Source: Phaeobacter sp. A36a-5a (GTDB lineage: Bacteria; Pseudomonadota; Alphaproteobacteria; Rhodobacterales; Rhodobacteraceae). Taken from it: a stretch of DNA of 64,000 nucleotides. Under the pieces are notes generated by a model that saw nothing but the letters and a program-made list of their open reading frames with translations, had not been told where the DNA came from and did no database searches. The stretch spans positions 558,001-622,000 of the forward strand of contig NZ_JBBLYU010000001.1 of assembly GCF_037911135.1 (NCBI RefSeq), read 5' to 3'. The position numbers and the translations under genes were made by a program. This document shows, piece by piece, positions 43,691 to 52,330 of this stretch. Numbering within the stretch: the stretch's first letter is position 1; each line of letters starts with the position of its first letter.

Positions 43691-44874
43691 CAGCCAATCC
43701 TCACAATCTCTGCTTGCTTCTTGGTCACGAAATCCGCCCAGCGCGCCATGAGAATCCCGCGCTGTTCCAGGTGGTCCGTGCGGCGGTAGGCGCGTTCAAC
43801 GCTGCCGCCAACAATGTGGCCCAGGGCGGTTTCGGAAACCTCAAAGGGCGTGTTTGTGGTCTCTGCCACCCAATCCCGGAAGCTGGACCGGAACCCGTGC
43901 GGGCGGGCTTCCATTTCTCTGCGTTCCATCAGCCGCGCCATCGTCGCATCGCTGATGACCCCTTTGCGTACGCTGGGGAAAAGGAAGCCGTCGCGCTGAT
44001 GCTCTCTTGCAGCCTCAATGACCGCCAGCGCCTCCGAGCTGAGGGGCACGCGGAAATCCGATGTGGCATCCTTGCGGCCTTTCACGGTCTCCGCTGGTAT
44101 CGTCCAAACGTCGCCGTCGATCTGATCCACGCGCATGAAGCGCAGCGGAGCGGATCGGACTGCCGTTAAAATAAGCAGGCGCAGGGCAAGGTGGGTTACG
44201 GTGCCTTCATCTAGGCTGGCGTAGAAGGTCGGCACATCGGCCCAGGCCAGCGCTGGAATGTGCTTCGACCTGTGGCGCTGCTTTCCCAGCAGTGCGCGGG
44301 CCTTTTCTACCGCTTGCAGATCTGCATCTAAGCCAAGCGCAGCGGCGTGTTTCAGGCAGATGCCCAGCCGGTTCATCGCCTTGCGGGCGGTTTCGGCTTT
44401 GTCATGCCAGATGGGGGCCAGCGTGTCCCGAATGTCGATCTGGTCAATATCGGCCACGGGCACAGCGCCCAGTCGGGGCAGGACGTGAATTTCCAAAGGG
44501 GAAAACCAGCGGCCTGCCTTGCCGTCGCCTTTCAATTCGGCCTTGCGTGCCTCGAAGGCATCAGCAGCAATGTCCCGCAGAAGGTGCATGTTGCGTTCTG
44601 CCTGCCTGCGCTCCCTCTGGCGTTCCTTGATAGGGTCCAGCCCTTGCCGGACCACAGCGCGCCATTTCCCGGCTTCCTCGCGGGCCTCTTTTAGCGATAC
44701 CTCAGGATAGGTGCCCAGCCCCATTTCCCGGCGGCGTCCATGCACGGTGACAAGCAATAGCCACTTGCCGTGCTCAGGGCTACGCTTGTGAAGCCAGAGA
44801 TTGCCGCCGTCGCCATGCTTCCCGGCTTCGGCAGCCTTGACCTTGGCCGCGCTGAGTTTGTTCGTTTCCCTCAT
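43690..44874 (-). CDS. Tyrosine-recombinase integrase of element B (DUF4102 type)
   Basis: A 394-residue P4-type integrase. The arm-binding DUF4102 domain covers residues 1-95 (GKWLLLVTVHGRRREMGLGT). Catalytic residues: Arg in LTAVRSAPLRF near 240, Lys in VKGRKDATS, HGFRSSFRDW (H-x-x-R), ALGHIVGGSVERAY with the Tyr nucleophile in AYRRTDHL. All five are present. The gene starts 174 bases from the right attachment copy. Confidence 0.92.
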   Translation of the reverse strand: MRETNKLSAAKVKAAEAGKHGDGGNLWLHKRSPEHGKWLLLVTVHGRRREMGLGTYPEVSLKEAREEAGKWRAVVRQGLDPIKERQRERRQAERNMHLLRDIAADAFEARKAELKGDGKAGRWFSPLEIHVLPRLGAVPVADIDQIDIRDTLAPIWHDKAETARKAMNRLGICLKHAAALGLDADLQAVEKARALLGKQRHRSKHIPALAWADVPTFYASLDEGTVTHLALRLLILTAVRSAPLRFMRVDQIDGDVWTIPAETVKGRKDATSDFRVPLSSEALAVIEAAREHQRDGFLFPSVRKGVISDATMARLMERREMEARPHGFRSSFRDWVAETTNTPFEVSETALGHIVGGSVERAYRRTDHLEQRGILMARWADFVTKKQAEIVRIG

Positions 44875-45408
44875 TGGTCCTGAACGCCCTTTTTACAGCC
44901 CCATTTCCAGCCCCATCTCTATATCTTGTATATGCGGGAATGTTGCGGAACAAGTGGGAACTATGAAAATCATGTAAGGTACTGAAAATAAAATATATAC
45001 ATATTGTGGCGGAATGTCCGGGATCTACGCGGAACGACTGTTCAATGCCGTGTGGGGGCACCATTTACCTGACATCGCTGGTATGATCGATTGATTTGCG
45101 CTCTTTGCAGTCGCAATCAGCTGATGGGGTGCTCTCAGGCGACCTTCGGTCATGACGTGGGTCTTTCCGGCCCTTGCACTGCGGGCTGGCCTTTTTGGTA
45201 CAGGACCTATCCGATCCACCGCCACCGCGCAGGGTAATCGACCTGACTGTGTCAAGAGGCCAGCGTGACTGTATTAAGTCATCCGTCATTATTTGACTGC
45301 AATTTAACGGTAGGGACGAATCGGTTAGCAGTGATGCAGTCAGGTGAGGCTTGTTTTCACGCTTGGGCGTAACCGAAGGGACAGCGCCAAAGAAACACGG
45401 GAAGGAGG
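44875..45408. other. Junction of element B with the host chromosome
   Basis: Contains the integrase promoter region, the 16-base attachment copy at 45048-45063, and then about 345 bases of host DNA before the kinase gene. A short minus-strand frame at 45065-45289 lacks a ribosome site and looks fortuitous. Confidence 0.5.
45048..45063 (+). repeat. Attachment site, right copy (16 bases)
   Basis: CCGTGTGGGGGCACCA equals the last 16 bases of the tRNA. The ten bases before it (TTCAATGCCG against TTCGAGTCCG) match at seven positions, so it looks like a diverged T-arm rather than a chance match. Confidence 0.65.
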
Positions 45409-47151
45409 ATGCGTTTGTTTTCTTTATCGCCAGACCTCGTGAACTCCGTGTCCAGTCAAAACCAGCTTGTGCGCTCGGATCTTCCGTCGCGGTTTGCCTC
45501 CATCAGCCTGGTCTCGCTGTTGTCGCTCTACTTCCTGTCGTTTCAGGCCGTCGCGGTGGTTTATGGCGCCTATGTCCTTGTCGAAGTTGTTGGGCTGCGG
45601 GTCTATCGCAGGCTGATATCTGAGGTGACCGTCCGCAACACGCTGCTGTTTGCCGGCTCCGCATTCGTCGGCGTCTGCGTCTTTAACTCGCTGTCATTGC
45701 TGTTGTTTCTGCACCCGGAACCCTTTCCGAAACTGATGGGTGCAATGCTGCTGATCATCGCGCTCAACCACTGTGTTGTTGCGCGGTCAGCCTGGCTTCA
45801 TTTCGGTATCATCACGGCGGTGCCGATCATCTGCACGGTCGGTTATATGATCAGCGCGACGCTGTCCCGGTTTGCCAGTGCGGGAGAGATGGTCATAGCA
45901 GCGGTGGTCGCCCTGCTGGGGGCCGCCTACATGCTTCATGCCATGTGGGTGCAGCACCGGCTGACCGCCCGCCTGCAAGAGGCCCTGCGTGCGGCAGAAG
46001 CTGCAAGCCGCGCGAAGAGCCGTTTCCTCGCAGCGATGAGCCATGAGATCCGCACACCTTTGAATGCGATCTGCGGCATGTCCGAGCTGATCGAGGAGGA
46101 AAACTCCGGCTCTGAAACGCTGAGGGAGCAGACGCAGCTTCTGCGCAAATCGTCTCAGGCGCTGACCGGCATTCTTGATGACGTATTGGATCACGCCAAG
46201 ATCGAGTCCGGTCAGTTCGATCTGAACCTCGCGACAGTGGTCCCGAGCGAAGAAATCTCCAGTGCCGTTGAAATGTATCGCGCACGGGCGGATGAGAAGG
46301 GGCTCAGGCTTCATATCAGATTGGAGCCGGGTATTCCCGACTATGCCGAATGTGATGCGCTGCGCCTGCGTCAGGTGATCGGAAACCTTGTTTCGAATGC
46401 CGTGAAATACACCGAGGTCGGCCATGTCGAGGTCGTCGCCGATATCGAAGAGTTCGAGGGGCGTGCGATGCTGCGTGTCGCGGTGTCGGATACCGGACGT
46501 GGCATGACACCCGAACAGAGCGCCAAGCTGTTCACGGATTTCTATCGTGCCATCGACAAGGCTGCACCAAATGTGCCGGGCACCGGTCTGGGCCTGGCGA
46601 TCGCCCGCCATCTGGCACGCATCATGGGGGGCGATATCACCGTTCGGACCAGCCCCGACTGGGGCAGCTGCTTTACCTTTGTCTGTCCGATAAAAAGCCT
46701 CGACCCTGCGGAGGTTGAGACCCTTCAACAGCCGGCAGCCGGTAGCGAGATCAGCGATCTCGGGGGGCTGTCGATCCTCGTGGTGGATGATACTGCCTCC
46801 AATAGAATGGTCGTTCGCGCCTTCCTCAAAAACAGCAACGTCCAGATCACAGATGCCGAAAATGGCGTCGAGGCGCTTGCCTGGCTTGAGCAGAACCCGG
46901 TTGATCTTGTGCTGTTGGACATGAAGATGCCGGTCATGGACGGTCGCGAAACACTGACCGAAATGCTGCGGCGTGGTGGACGGATCGGGGCCACTCCGGT
47001 GATCATGCTGACAGCGAATGCAGCCCCTGAGGAGCAGGAGCTGTTTTTGCAGCTGGGTGCGGCCAGTTACCTTGCCAAACCTGTCAAGAAATCGGTTCTA
47101 CTGTCGGAAATTCGCAAGATAGCGATGCCGTCGTTAACTCGCACGGTCTGA
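45409..47151 (+). CDS. Hybrid sensor histidine kinase
   Basis: A 580-residue membrane kinase. About six hydrophobic segments lie between residues 30 and 180. A coiled linker follows, then HisKA with the H box SHEIRTPLNA near residue 210. The HATPase part has NLVSNAVKYTE, DTGRGM and GTGLGLAIARHLA. A C-terminal receiver has ILVVDDTASNRMV, the phospho-Asp in VLLDMKMPVMDG, and LAKPV. The signal is unknown. An AAGGAGG site abuts the ATG at 45409, so initiation at TTG 45415 is better spaced. It lies upstream of luxI on the same strand. Confidence 0.9.
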   Translation: MRLFSLSPDLVNSVSSQNQLVRSDLPSRFASISLVSLLSLYFLSFQAVAVVYGAYVLVEVVGLRVYRRLISEVTVRNTLLFAGSAFVGVCVFNSLSLLLFLHPEPFPKLMGAMLLIIALNHCVVARSAWLHFGIITAVPIICTVGYMISATLSRFASAGEMVIAAVVALLGAAYMLHAMWVQHRLTARLQEALRAAEAASRAKSRFLAAMSHEIRTPLNAICGMSELIEEENSGSETLREQTQLLRKSSQALTGILDDVLDHAKIESGQFDLNLATVVPSEEISSAVEMYRARADEKGLRLHIRLEPGIPDYAECDALRLRQVIGNLVSNAVKYTEVGHVEVVADIEEFEGRAMLRVAVSDTGRGMTPEQSAKLFTDFYRAIDKAAPNVPGTGLGLAIARHLARIMGGDITVRTSPDWGSCFTFVCPIKSLDPAEVETLQQPAAGSEISDLGGLSILVVDDTASNRMVVRAFLKNSNVQITDAENGVEALAWLEQNPVDLVLLDMKMPVMDGRETLTEMLRRGGRIGATPVIMLTANAAPEEQELFLQLGAASYLAKPVKKSVLLSEIRKIAMPSLTRTV

Positions 47152-47306
47152 TCGGCTCTCACACCGACAAGAACCGTTCGTAAAAAGAAGTTCAACCCAC
47201 AGGAATTAATTCAAAATTTACGATTGCCGGATAGGTTGAGTCAAATTTTCGATAAATTTGCAGAATGCACGCCCGCGGGCGGCAGGAACAGCTGGCCGGA
47301 TCGCGG

Positions 47307-47909
47307 ATGCAGTCGACAGATATTACATTTGATAATTTTGGGGAGACCGGCGCGCTCTTTACCGAACTTTTGCGCGCGCGCTACCGTCATTTCGTCAAGC
47401 TACGGCGCTGGGATCTGCCCAATGTGCGTGGATTGGAGTTCGACCAATATGACACGCCCGAGAGTATCTACTGTGCAGTTCACGACGGGATGGCTGTTCT
47501 CGGCGGCTTTAGGCTGACCCCCACAACAGCGCAATGTATGAACACCAGCTATATGTTGCGGGATGCGCAGCTGGGCCTGCTGCCGGGGCTGCCCTCCAAT
47601 GTGCTGGATGACGCCGCGCCACAGGATCCGGGGATCTGGGAGGTCAGCCGGTTCTTTGTCGAAGACACTCTGGGAGCCCGTGACAGAATGCGGGTGCGGC
47701 GGCTGCTGGAACAGGGGTTTGCCCGTTTCGCCCGGGATTGGAATATTGATACGTTCTTGTGTATCACCTCGGTGACGGCGGCGCTGCTCATGCGCAGGGC
47801 CAGCCTCTCGATAAGCTCGGCAGGCCCCCGGTTCGAAGCGGGTGGAGAAATCTGCCAAGCCTACCACCTTAGCGTCGTTGCAAAAAGCCAGCGCAGCGAT
47901 GCGGCGTGA
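47307..47909 (+). CDS. Acyl-homoserine-lactone synthase (LuxI family)
   Basis: A 200-residue autoinducer synthase. Family marks in order: RYRHFVKLRRWDLP, GLEFDQYDTPESIYC (expected D-x-Y region), LGGFRLTPTT, the central WEVSRFFVED (E-x-SRF) and LCITS. It would acylate S-adenosylmethionine-derived homoserine lactone. No luxR gene is adjacent; the only regulator next to it is the hybrid kinase. ATG 47307 is chosen; an in-frame start at 47265 has no ribosome site either. Confidence 0.85.
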   Translation: MQSTDITFDNFGETGALFTELLRARYRHFVKLRRWDLPNVRGLEFDQYDTPESIYCAVHDGMAVLGGFRLTPTTAQCMNTSYMLRDAQLGLLPGLPSNVLDDAAPQDPGIWEVSRFFVEDTLGARDRMRVRRLLEQGFARFARDWNIDTFLCITSVTAALLMRRASLSISSAGPRFEAGGEICQAYHLSVVAKSQRSDAA

Positions 47910-47944
47910 ATGCGCAGGGCGGCACGCGCGGGTATTTCGTTATC

Positions 47945-49054
47945 TTAGCAGATCTGATGGTTATGGCGATCCAGTGAGTGGCGCCCGGTCTGTGCCATGG
48001 CAATACTCAACTCGTCGCTGATTGCCTGCCAAAGCTGGGTCAGCCCGGATTCTCCTTTTGCAGCAATCGCAAACTGCAAAATGCGGCCCAGAAATACAAA
48101 ATCAGCCCCCATGGACAAGGCTTTAAGGATGTCTTCACCCGACCGGAGGCCGCTGTCGTAGAACACCGGGAATTCCGGCCCCAGCGCGGCCCGGATCTTC
48201 GCGAGCATCTCGATCGGGGTAGGGGCTGCCTCAAGCTGCCGGGCGCCGTGGCTGGAGACTTGAATGGCATCGACGCCCGCCGCCACCAGCGCGCGGGCGT
48301 CTTCAACGTCCAGCACGCCCTTGATCACCAGCTTACCGGGCCAGAGGTCGCGCAGCCGTGCCAGCGTGTCCCAAGTGGCGCGCGCCCGGCTTTCGGTGCG
48401 GTCGAAGTCATAGCCCTCCATCTGGAAATTCGCCATCACCGGCTTGCCCTTCAGCAGGGTGGTCAGCGACCAGCGCGGGTGCAGGGCAAAATCGACGAAC
48501 TGCCGCGGGCCGATGCGGAACGGCATTTTGAAGCCATGGCGCAACTCGCGCGGGCGGCGGCCCACCTCGGGCACATCCACCGTCAGCACCAGCGTCTGGT
48601 ACCCGGCTGCACGGGCCCGTTCAGCCAGCTTGAAGGTGCCAGTGCCGTCGCCGCTGAAATAGAGCTGGAACCAGGCATAGCCTTCTGCCGCTTCCAGGAT
48701 GGTTTCCAGCGGTGTCGAGGCAACGGTGGAAACCCCATGCGGTACCCGGTAGCGCGCCGCCAGCCGGGCTAGCATCAGGTCGGCGCCGGGGGCGGCGAGG
48801 TTGCACATGCCCATGGGGGCAATCCCGAAGGGCCGGTCCGCCTCGGCACCAAAAATCCGAACCGCCAGCGACCGCTGGCTGACATCGCGCAGGATACGGG
48901 GCCGCAGGGTGATGGCGTCCAGGGCAGCGCGGTTGCGAGCCGCCCCGGTCTCCTGTCCGGCGGCACCGTCGATATAGTCAAACACCATCCAGGGCAGCCG
49001 CCGCCGGGCCAGGCGGCGGGCGTCCTCGGCCGAATGGATGGCGCCTGCACCCAT
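47945..49054 (-). CDS. slcD: FMN-dependent alpha-hydroxyacid dehydrogenase, probable sulfolactate dehydrogenase
   Basis: A 369-residue TIM-barrel flavoenzyme of the lactate/glycolate oxidase family: FDYIDGAAGQETGAARN, PFGIAPMGMCNLAAPGADL, WFQLYFSGDG, KGVLDVEDARALVAAGVDAI, QVSSHGARQLE (catalytic His and Arg), and DSGLRSGEDILKAL. It is the last gene of the sulfonate operon and starts in a TGATG overlap with comE. Placed with ComDE and HpsNOP, it most likely oxidises (S)-sulfolactate to sulfopyruvate; the substrate is inferred from context. Confidence 0.7.
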   Translation of the reverse strand: MGAGAIHSAEDARRLARRRLPWMVFDYIDGAAGQETGAARNRAALDAITLRPRILRDVSQRSLAVRIFGAEADRPFGIAPMGMCNLAAPGADLMLARLAARYRVPHGVSTVASTPLETILEAAEGYAWFQLYFSGDGTGTFKLAERARAAGYQTLVLTVDVPEVGRRPRELRHGFKMPFRIGPRQFVDFALHPRWSLTTLLKGKPVMANFQMEGYDFDRTESRARATWDTLARLRDLWPGKLVIKGVLDVEDARALVAAGVDAIQVSSHGARQLEAAPTPIEMLAKIRAALGPEFPVFYDSGLRSGEDILKALSMGADFVFLGRILQFAIAAKGESGLTQLWQAISDELSIAMAQTGRHSLDRHNHQIC

Positions 49055-49608
49055 CAGCCGGCCACGGCCTTCATGAAGCGGTCGCGGATCACCACCGGGT
49101 CCATCGTGATCACCGGCATCTTGGCGTTGCCGCTGTCGCATTTGACCACCAGAACCGTCGCCTCGCCGCTGGCCAAAGCCTCCTCCAGCGCAGGGCCGGT
49201 GTCCTTGTCCTGCACCTCCACAACCCGGGCGCAGCCGGCGGCGCGGGCCATGCCGGCCAGATCGGTGCGCTGGCTGGTGTAGGTCGGCTGATCGCCGGTG
49301 GAGCCATAGGAGCCGTTGTCGATGATCATCAGGATGTAGTTGCCGGGCGCATTGTTGCCGATGGTGGGCAGGGTGCCGAGGTTGGTCAGGATCGAGCCGT
49401 CCCCGTCGATCACGATGACCGGCTTCGGCTGCGCCAGCGCCAGCCCCAGCCCGATGGAGGAGGCAAGCCCCATGGTGCCCAGCATGTAGAAATTGCTGGG
49501 CTGGTCGTCGATGGCGTGCAGCTCTTGCGACGGAATGCCGATATTGCAGACCACCAGTTCGTTGCGCAGGATCGGCGCGATCTCTTTCAGGATTTCGGAA
49601 CGGATCAT
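49054..49608 (-). CDS. comE: Sulfopyruvate decarboxylase, beta subunit
   Basis: A 184-residue thiamine-diphosphate enzyme subunit with the TPP-binding pattern GDGSILTNLGTLPTIGNNAP...NYILMIIDN near residues 70-105 and an N-terminal CNIGIPSQELHAIDD. With ComD it decarboxylates sulfopyruvate to sulfoacetaldehyde. It overlaps comD (ATGA) and the flavoenzyme gene (TGATG). Confidence 0.88.
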   Translation of the reverse strand: MIRSEILKEIAPILRNELVVCNIGIPSQELHAIDDQPSNFYMLGTMGLASSIGLGLALAQPKPVIVIDGDGSILTNLGTLPTIGNNAPGNYILMIIDNGSYGSTGDQPTYTSQRTDLAGMARAAGCARVVEVQDKDTGPALEEALASGEATVLVVKCDSGNAKMPVITMDPVVIRDRFMKAVAG

Positions 49609-50111
49609 TGGTCGCCATAGCCTCCCCAGAAGTTGGCGTCGGTCAGGATGGCAACGGGTTTGTTGCACATGAAGGTGTATTTCAGGATGTTGTCCAGCTC
49701 CTCGACATCTTTCTGCCAGTGAAAGTGGTAGGCGGGGATGTTGAGCTGCGCCAGGAGCGCCTTGGTATGCACCGCCATTTCGACCTGGCAGGCCACCGGC
49801 TCGCGCAGCTCGCCGCGGTAGGAGATCAGCATCGGCAGCGGCATCCGGTAGTACTGGATCAGCGTCGCCAGCGTATTGATGGTCACCCCGATGGCAGTGT
49901 TCTGCATGATGATGGCTGGGCGCTTGCCGCCCATCCAGGCGCCGGCGCACAGCCCCATGCCCTCATCCTCCTTGTTGGAGGGGATATGGAAGATGTCGTC
50001 GCGCTGGTCGATCTCCTCGATCACACCGGCCAGCTGCTTGCAGGGCACGGTGGTGACGAAGGAGACGCCGTTGGCCGCCAGATCGTCAGCGATCCTCTTG
50101 TCTATGGTCAT
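49605..50111 (-). CDS. comD: Sulfopyruvate decarboxylase, alpha subunit
   Basis: A 168-residue subunit carrying the pyrimidine-binding TPP half: VSFVTTVPCKQLAGVIEEID, IPSNKEDEGMGLCAGAWMGG (Glu that activates TPP), and IIMQNTAIGVTINTLATLIQ. Short separate alpha and beta subunits are typical of sulfopyruvate, as opposed to phosphonopyruvate, decarboxylases, which are usually fused. Confidence 0.88.
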   Translation of the reverse strand: MTIDKRIADDLAANGVSFVTTVPCKQLAGVIEEIDQRDDIFHIPSNKEDEGMGLCAGAWMGGKRPAIIMQNTAIGVTINTLATLIQYYRMPLPMLISYRGELREPVACQVEMAVHTKALLAQLNIPAYHFHWQKDVEELDNILKYTFMCNKPVAILTDANFWGGYGDQ

Positions 50112-50150
50112 GGTTGGTTGCCTTTGCTTCGGGTGTCTTGTTTCTCGGGG

Positions 50151-50561
50151 TCAGGTGGTGCGGCAGACATGCACGGCGCAGGGCGCGTGGCGGACCACGC
50201 GGGCAGCCGTCGAGCCGAGGAAAAAATCGCTGAGACCCGGTTTGTGGGAGCCGACGACGATGCAGTCCATGCCGTGCTGCTGCGCGTATTCGACAATGGC
50301 GCGGTAGGACCGGCCCTTGACGATTTCTGTCGATACATCGCCATGATCTGCGGTTTTCTTTGTCAGCTGCAGACGGGCGTTGGCCAGGCCTTCGCGCAGG
50401 GTGTCCTCGTCGAGGTAGGTGCTGACGGATCCCTGTGGTGCCTCATAGACATGCAGCGCCGTGATCTGCCCGCCGGGATTACATAGGGTGGCGGCGGCCT
50501 TCAGCGTTGTCCCCGACACCCCGTGATCCAGAGCCATGGGAACCAGGATTTTGTCATACAT
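50151..50561 (-). CDS. Universal stress protein (UspA family)
   Basis: A 136-residue single Usp domain: N-terminal KILVPMALDHG, and the ATP-binding GSHKPGLSDFFLGSTAARVVRH at the C-terminus. Usp genes often accompany TRAP transporters (as TeaD does), where they regulate uptake. It lies in the sulfonate operon between hpsP and comD. Confidence 0.88.
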   Translation of the reverse strand: MYDKILVPMALDHGVSGTTLKAAATLCNPGGQITALHVYEAPQGSVSTYLDEDTLREGLANARLQLTKKTADHGDVSTEIVKGRSYRAIVEYAQQHGMDCIVVGSHKPGLSDFFLGSTAARVVRHAPCAVHVCRTT

Positions 50562-50591
50562 CGTTGCTCTCCGTTTGTTAGGGGCGCGGGC

Positions 50592-51572
50592 TCAGGCCCA
50601 GGGGTCGAGGATGATCTTGGGCGCCGCCACCGCGCCGCTGCGCAGGTCGCGGAAGGCGGCGGCGCCCTCTGACAGCGGACGCAGCTCAGACCAGTCCAGC
50701 GGCCCGAGGCGGCCGTCAAAGATCGCCTGCGCGGTGTCGCGGAAGTCTTGCGCGGTATAGGTGTAGGTGCCGATGAAGGTGATTTCCTGCAGGGTCATGC
50801 GGCGGATATCCAAGCCGCCGGTGTCTTCGCCGAGGCCGACATGGGCTATCACCCCGCCGGGCGCGGCAGTGGCAGAGGCGGCGGCGCGGGTGGCGGCATA
50901 GCCCACCGCGTCCACCACCAGCGGCACCATGCCCTGAAACTCCGCCACCGCCTGTTGGCCGCAGCGATCTGTCAGAAAGGCACGTCGCGCTTCGTTTGGT
51001 TCCTGGATCGTGACGTCCTCCACCCCCATCGCGCTGAGCGCCAGCGCCGCCGCCAGCCCGATGGCACCGCCGCCGATCACCAGCGCGCGGCGTTCGGTGT
51101 CCGGGTGCAGCGCCTCCAGCGCCAGCCGGGCGGCGTGCCAGCTCACTGCCAGCGGCTCCGCCAGCGCGGCCTTTGCGAGCGGGACCGCGTCCGGCACGGT
51201 CACCAGATTGCGTTCCGGCATCGCCACGAACTGGGCAAAGGCGCCCTCGCGCGGGGGCATGGAGATGATCTGGCGGCTGGCGCAGAGGTTTTCGCGCCCC
51301 GATGCGCAGGCCGCACAACTGCCGCAGGTCACCAGCGGGTTGATTGTCACCCGTCTGCCCGCATCCGCCCCGTCCTCGATCACCCCGGCGGCTTCGTGCC
51401 CGAGGATCAGCGGTGCGGGCCGGCGGCTGTCGTGGCCTAGATAGGCGTGCATGTCCGACCCGCAGATGCCGGAGGCATGGATGCGGATCAGATGCTCGCC
51501 CGGCTGGCCCGCGGCCATCGGCATATCGCGGACGGCAAGCGTCTCAACCCCTTCATAAACCAAGGCTTTCAT
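50592..51572 (-). CDS. hpsP: Zinc-dependent MDR dehydrogenase, probable DHPS 2-dehydrogenase
   Basis: A 326-residue medium-chain dehydrogenase: catalytic zinc site GICGSDMHAYLGHD and GHEAAGVIEDGADAG, structural zinc lobe CGSCAACASGRENLC, and NAD-binding ALVIGGGAIGLAAALAL. In DHPS degradation HpsP and HpsO together invert the C2 centre so that HpsN receives the right enantiomer. Start and stop: ATGA overlap with hpsO. Confidence 0.8.
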   Translation of the reverse strand: MKALVYEGVETLAVRDMPMAAGQPGEHLIRIHASGICGSDMHAYLGHDSRRPAPLILGHEAAGVIEDGADAGRRVTINPLVTCGSCAACASGRENLCASRQIISMPPREGAFAQFVAMPERNLVTVPDAVPLAKAALAEPLAVSWHAARLALEALHPDTERRALVIGGGAIGLAAALALSAMGVEDVTIQEPNEARRAFLTDRCGQQAVAEFQGMVPLVVDAVGYAATRAAASATAAPGGVIAHVGLGEDTGGLDIRRMTLQEITFIGTYTYTAQDFRDTAQAIFDGRLGPLDWSELRPLSEGAAAFRDLRSGAVAAPKIILDPWA

Positions 51573-52330
51573 TTCGCGGTGAACCCCCCGTCAACCATCA
51601 GGATTTGCCCGGTGACATAGGCCGAAGCCTCCGAGCACAGGAACAAGAGCGGCCCGTCGAGATCGTCCAGCCGCCCGTTGCGGCCGATGCAGGTCTGCGC
51701 GGCGTTGCGGGCGGCGCGGGCGTCATCCTCGAACACCGCCTGGGTCAGCTCCGTCGGGAAGAAGCCCGGGCCGATCGCGTTGGCGGTGATGCCATGGGGC
51801 GACCAGGCCTCTGCCATGGCGCGGGTCAGCTGGCCGATCCCGCCCTTGCTGGCGCCATAGGCGATGCCGCCGGGAAAGGCGCGGGTTGTCTGGAGCGAGG
51901 CGAAATTGACGATCCGCCCCCAGCCCCGGTCCTTCATCGCAGGCACAAACGTTTGGCTAAGGAAGAAGGGCGCCGAGAGGTTCAGCGCCAGGGTGCGGTC
52001 CCAGCCTTCCGTGGTCACCTCATCCGCAGGCTGCCGCGTGTTGACGCCGGCCGCGTGGATCAGGATGTCCGGCGCGCCAAAAGGGTCGGTGACGGTGTCC
52101 CGCAGCGCCTCCATTGCGCTGCGGTCCGCCACATCCGCGACCGCGTAAGCCGCGCTTGGTCCGATCTCTGCACAAAGGCTTGCCAGCGCCTCCGCCCGGC
52201 GCGCCACCGCCACCACCTGCGCTCCGGCGGCGGCCAGCGCGATGGCCGCGCGCCGCCCCAGCCCGGAGCTGGCGCCGGTGATGCAGGCGGTCCGGCCCGT
52301 CAGATCGAACAGGGCGCGCGGGTCAGCCAT
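51569..52330 (-). CDS. hpsO: Short-chain dehydrogenase, probable DHPS 2-dehydrogenase
   Basis: A 253-residue classical SDR: TGASSGLGRRAAIAL (NAD loop), NFASLQTTRAF with the catalytic Ser region, YGASKGGIGQL (Y-x-x-x-K), and a final GQILMVDGGF. It overlaps hpsN by eight bases. Together with HpsP it is expected to racemise DHPS at C2. Confidence 0.8.
   Translation of the reverse strand: MADPRALFDLTGRTACITGASSGLGRRAAIALAAAGAQVVAVARRAEALASLCAEIGPSAAYAVADVADRSAMEALRDTVTDPFGAPDILIHAAGVNTRQPADEVTTEGWDRTLALNLSAPFFLSQTFVPAMKDRGWGRIVNFASLQTTRAFPGGIAYGASKGGIGQLTRAMAEAWSPHGITANAIGPGFFPTELTQAVFEDDARAARNAAQTCIGRNGRLDDLDGPLLFLCSEASAYVTGQILMVDGGFTAK

Larger units (their letters stand above)
28800..45063. 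mobile_element. Element B: decaying phage-related integrated element
   Basis: A 16 kb segment from the middle attachment copy to the 16-base copy CCGTGTGGGGGCACCA at 45048. It has an integrase near the right end, AlpA-like and replication genes on the minus strand, virion internal-protein-like genes on the plus strand, and cargo (an RTX protein, two Rap1a/Tai-like proteins). Three genes are broken or frameshifted. There is no terminase, portal or capsid gene. The right boundary is less certain than the left because only 16 bases match exactly. Confidence 0.7.

Noticed and set aside
45065-45289. A 74-residue minus-strand frame next to the right attachment copy
   Set aside because: No ribosome site; composition (runs of Gly, Ser, Lys, Arg) looks fortuitous.
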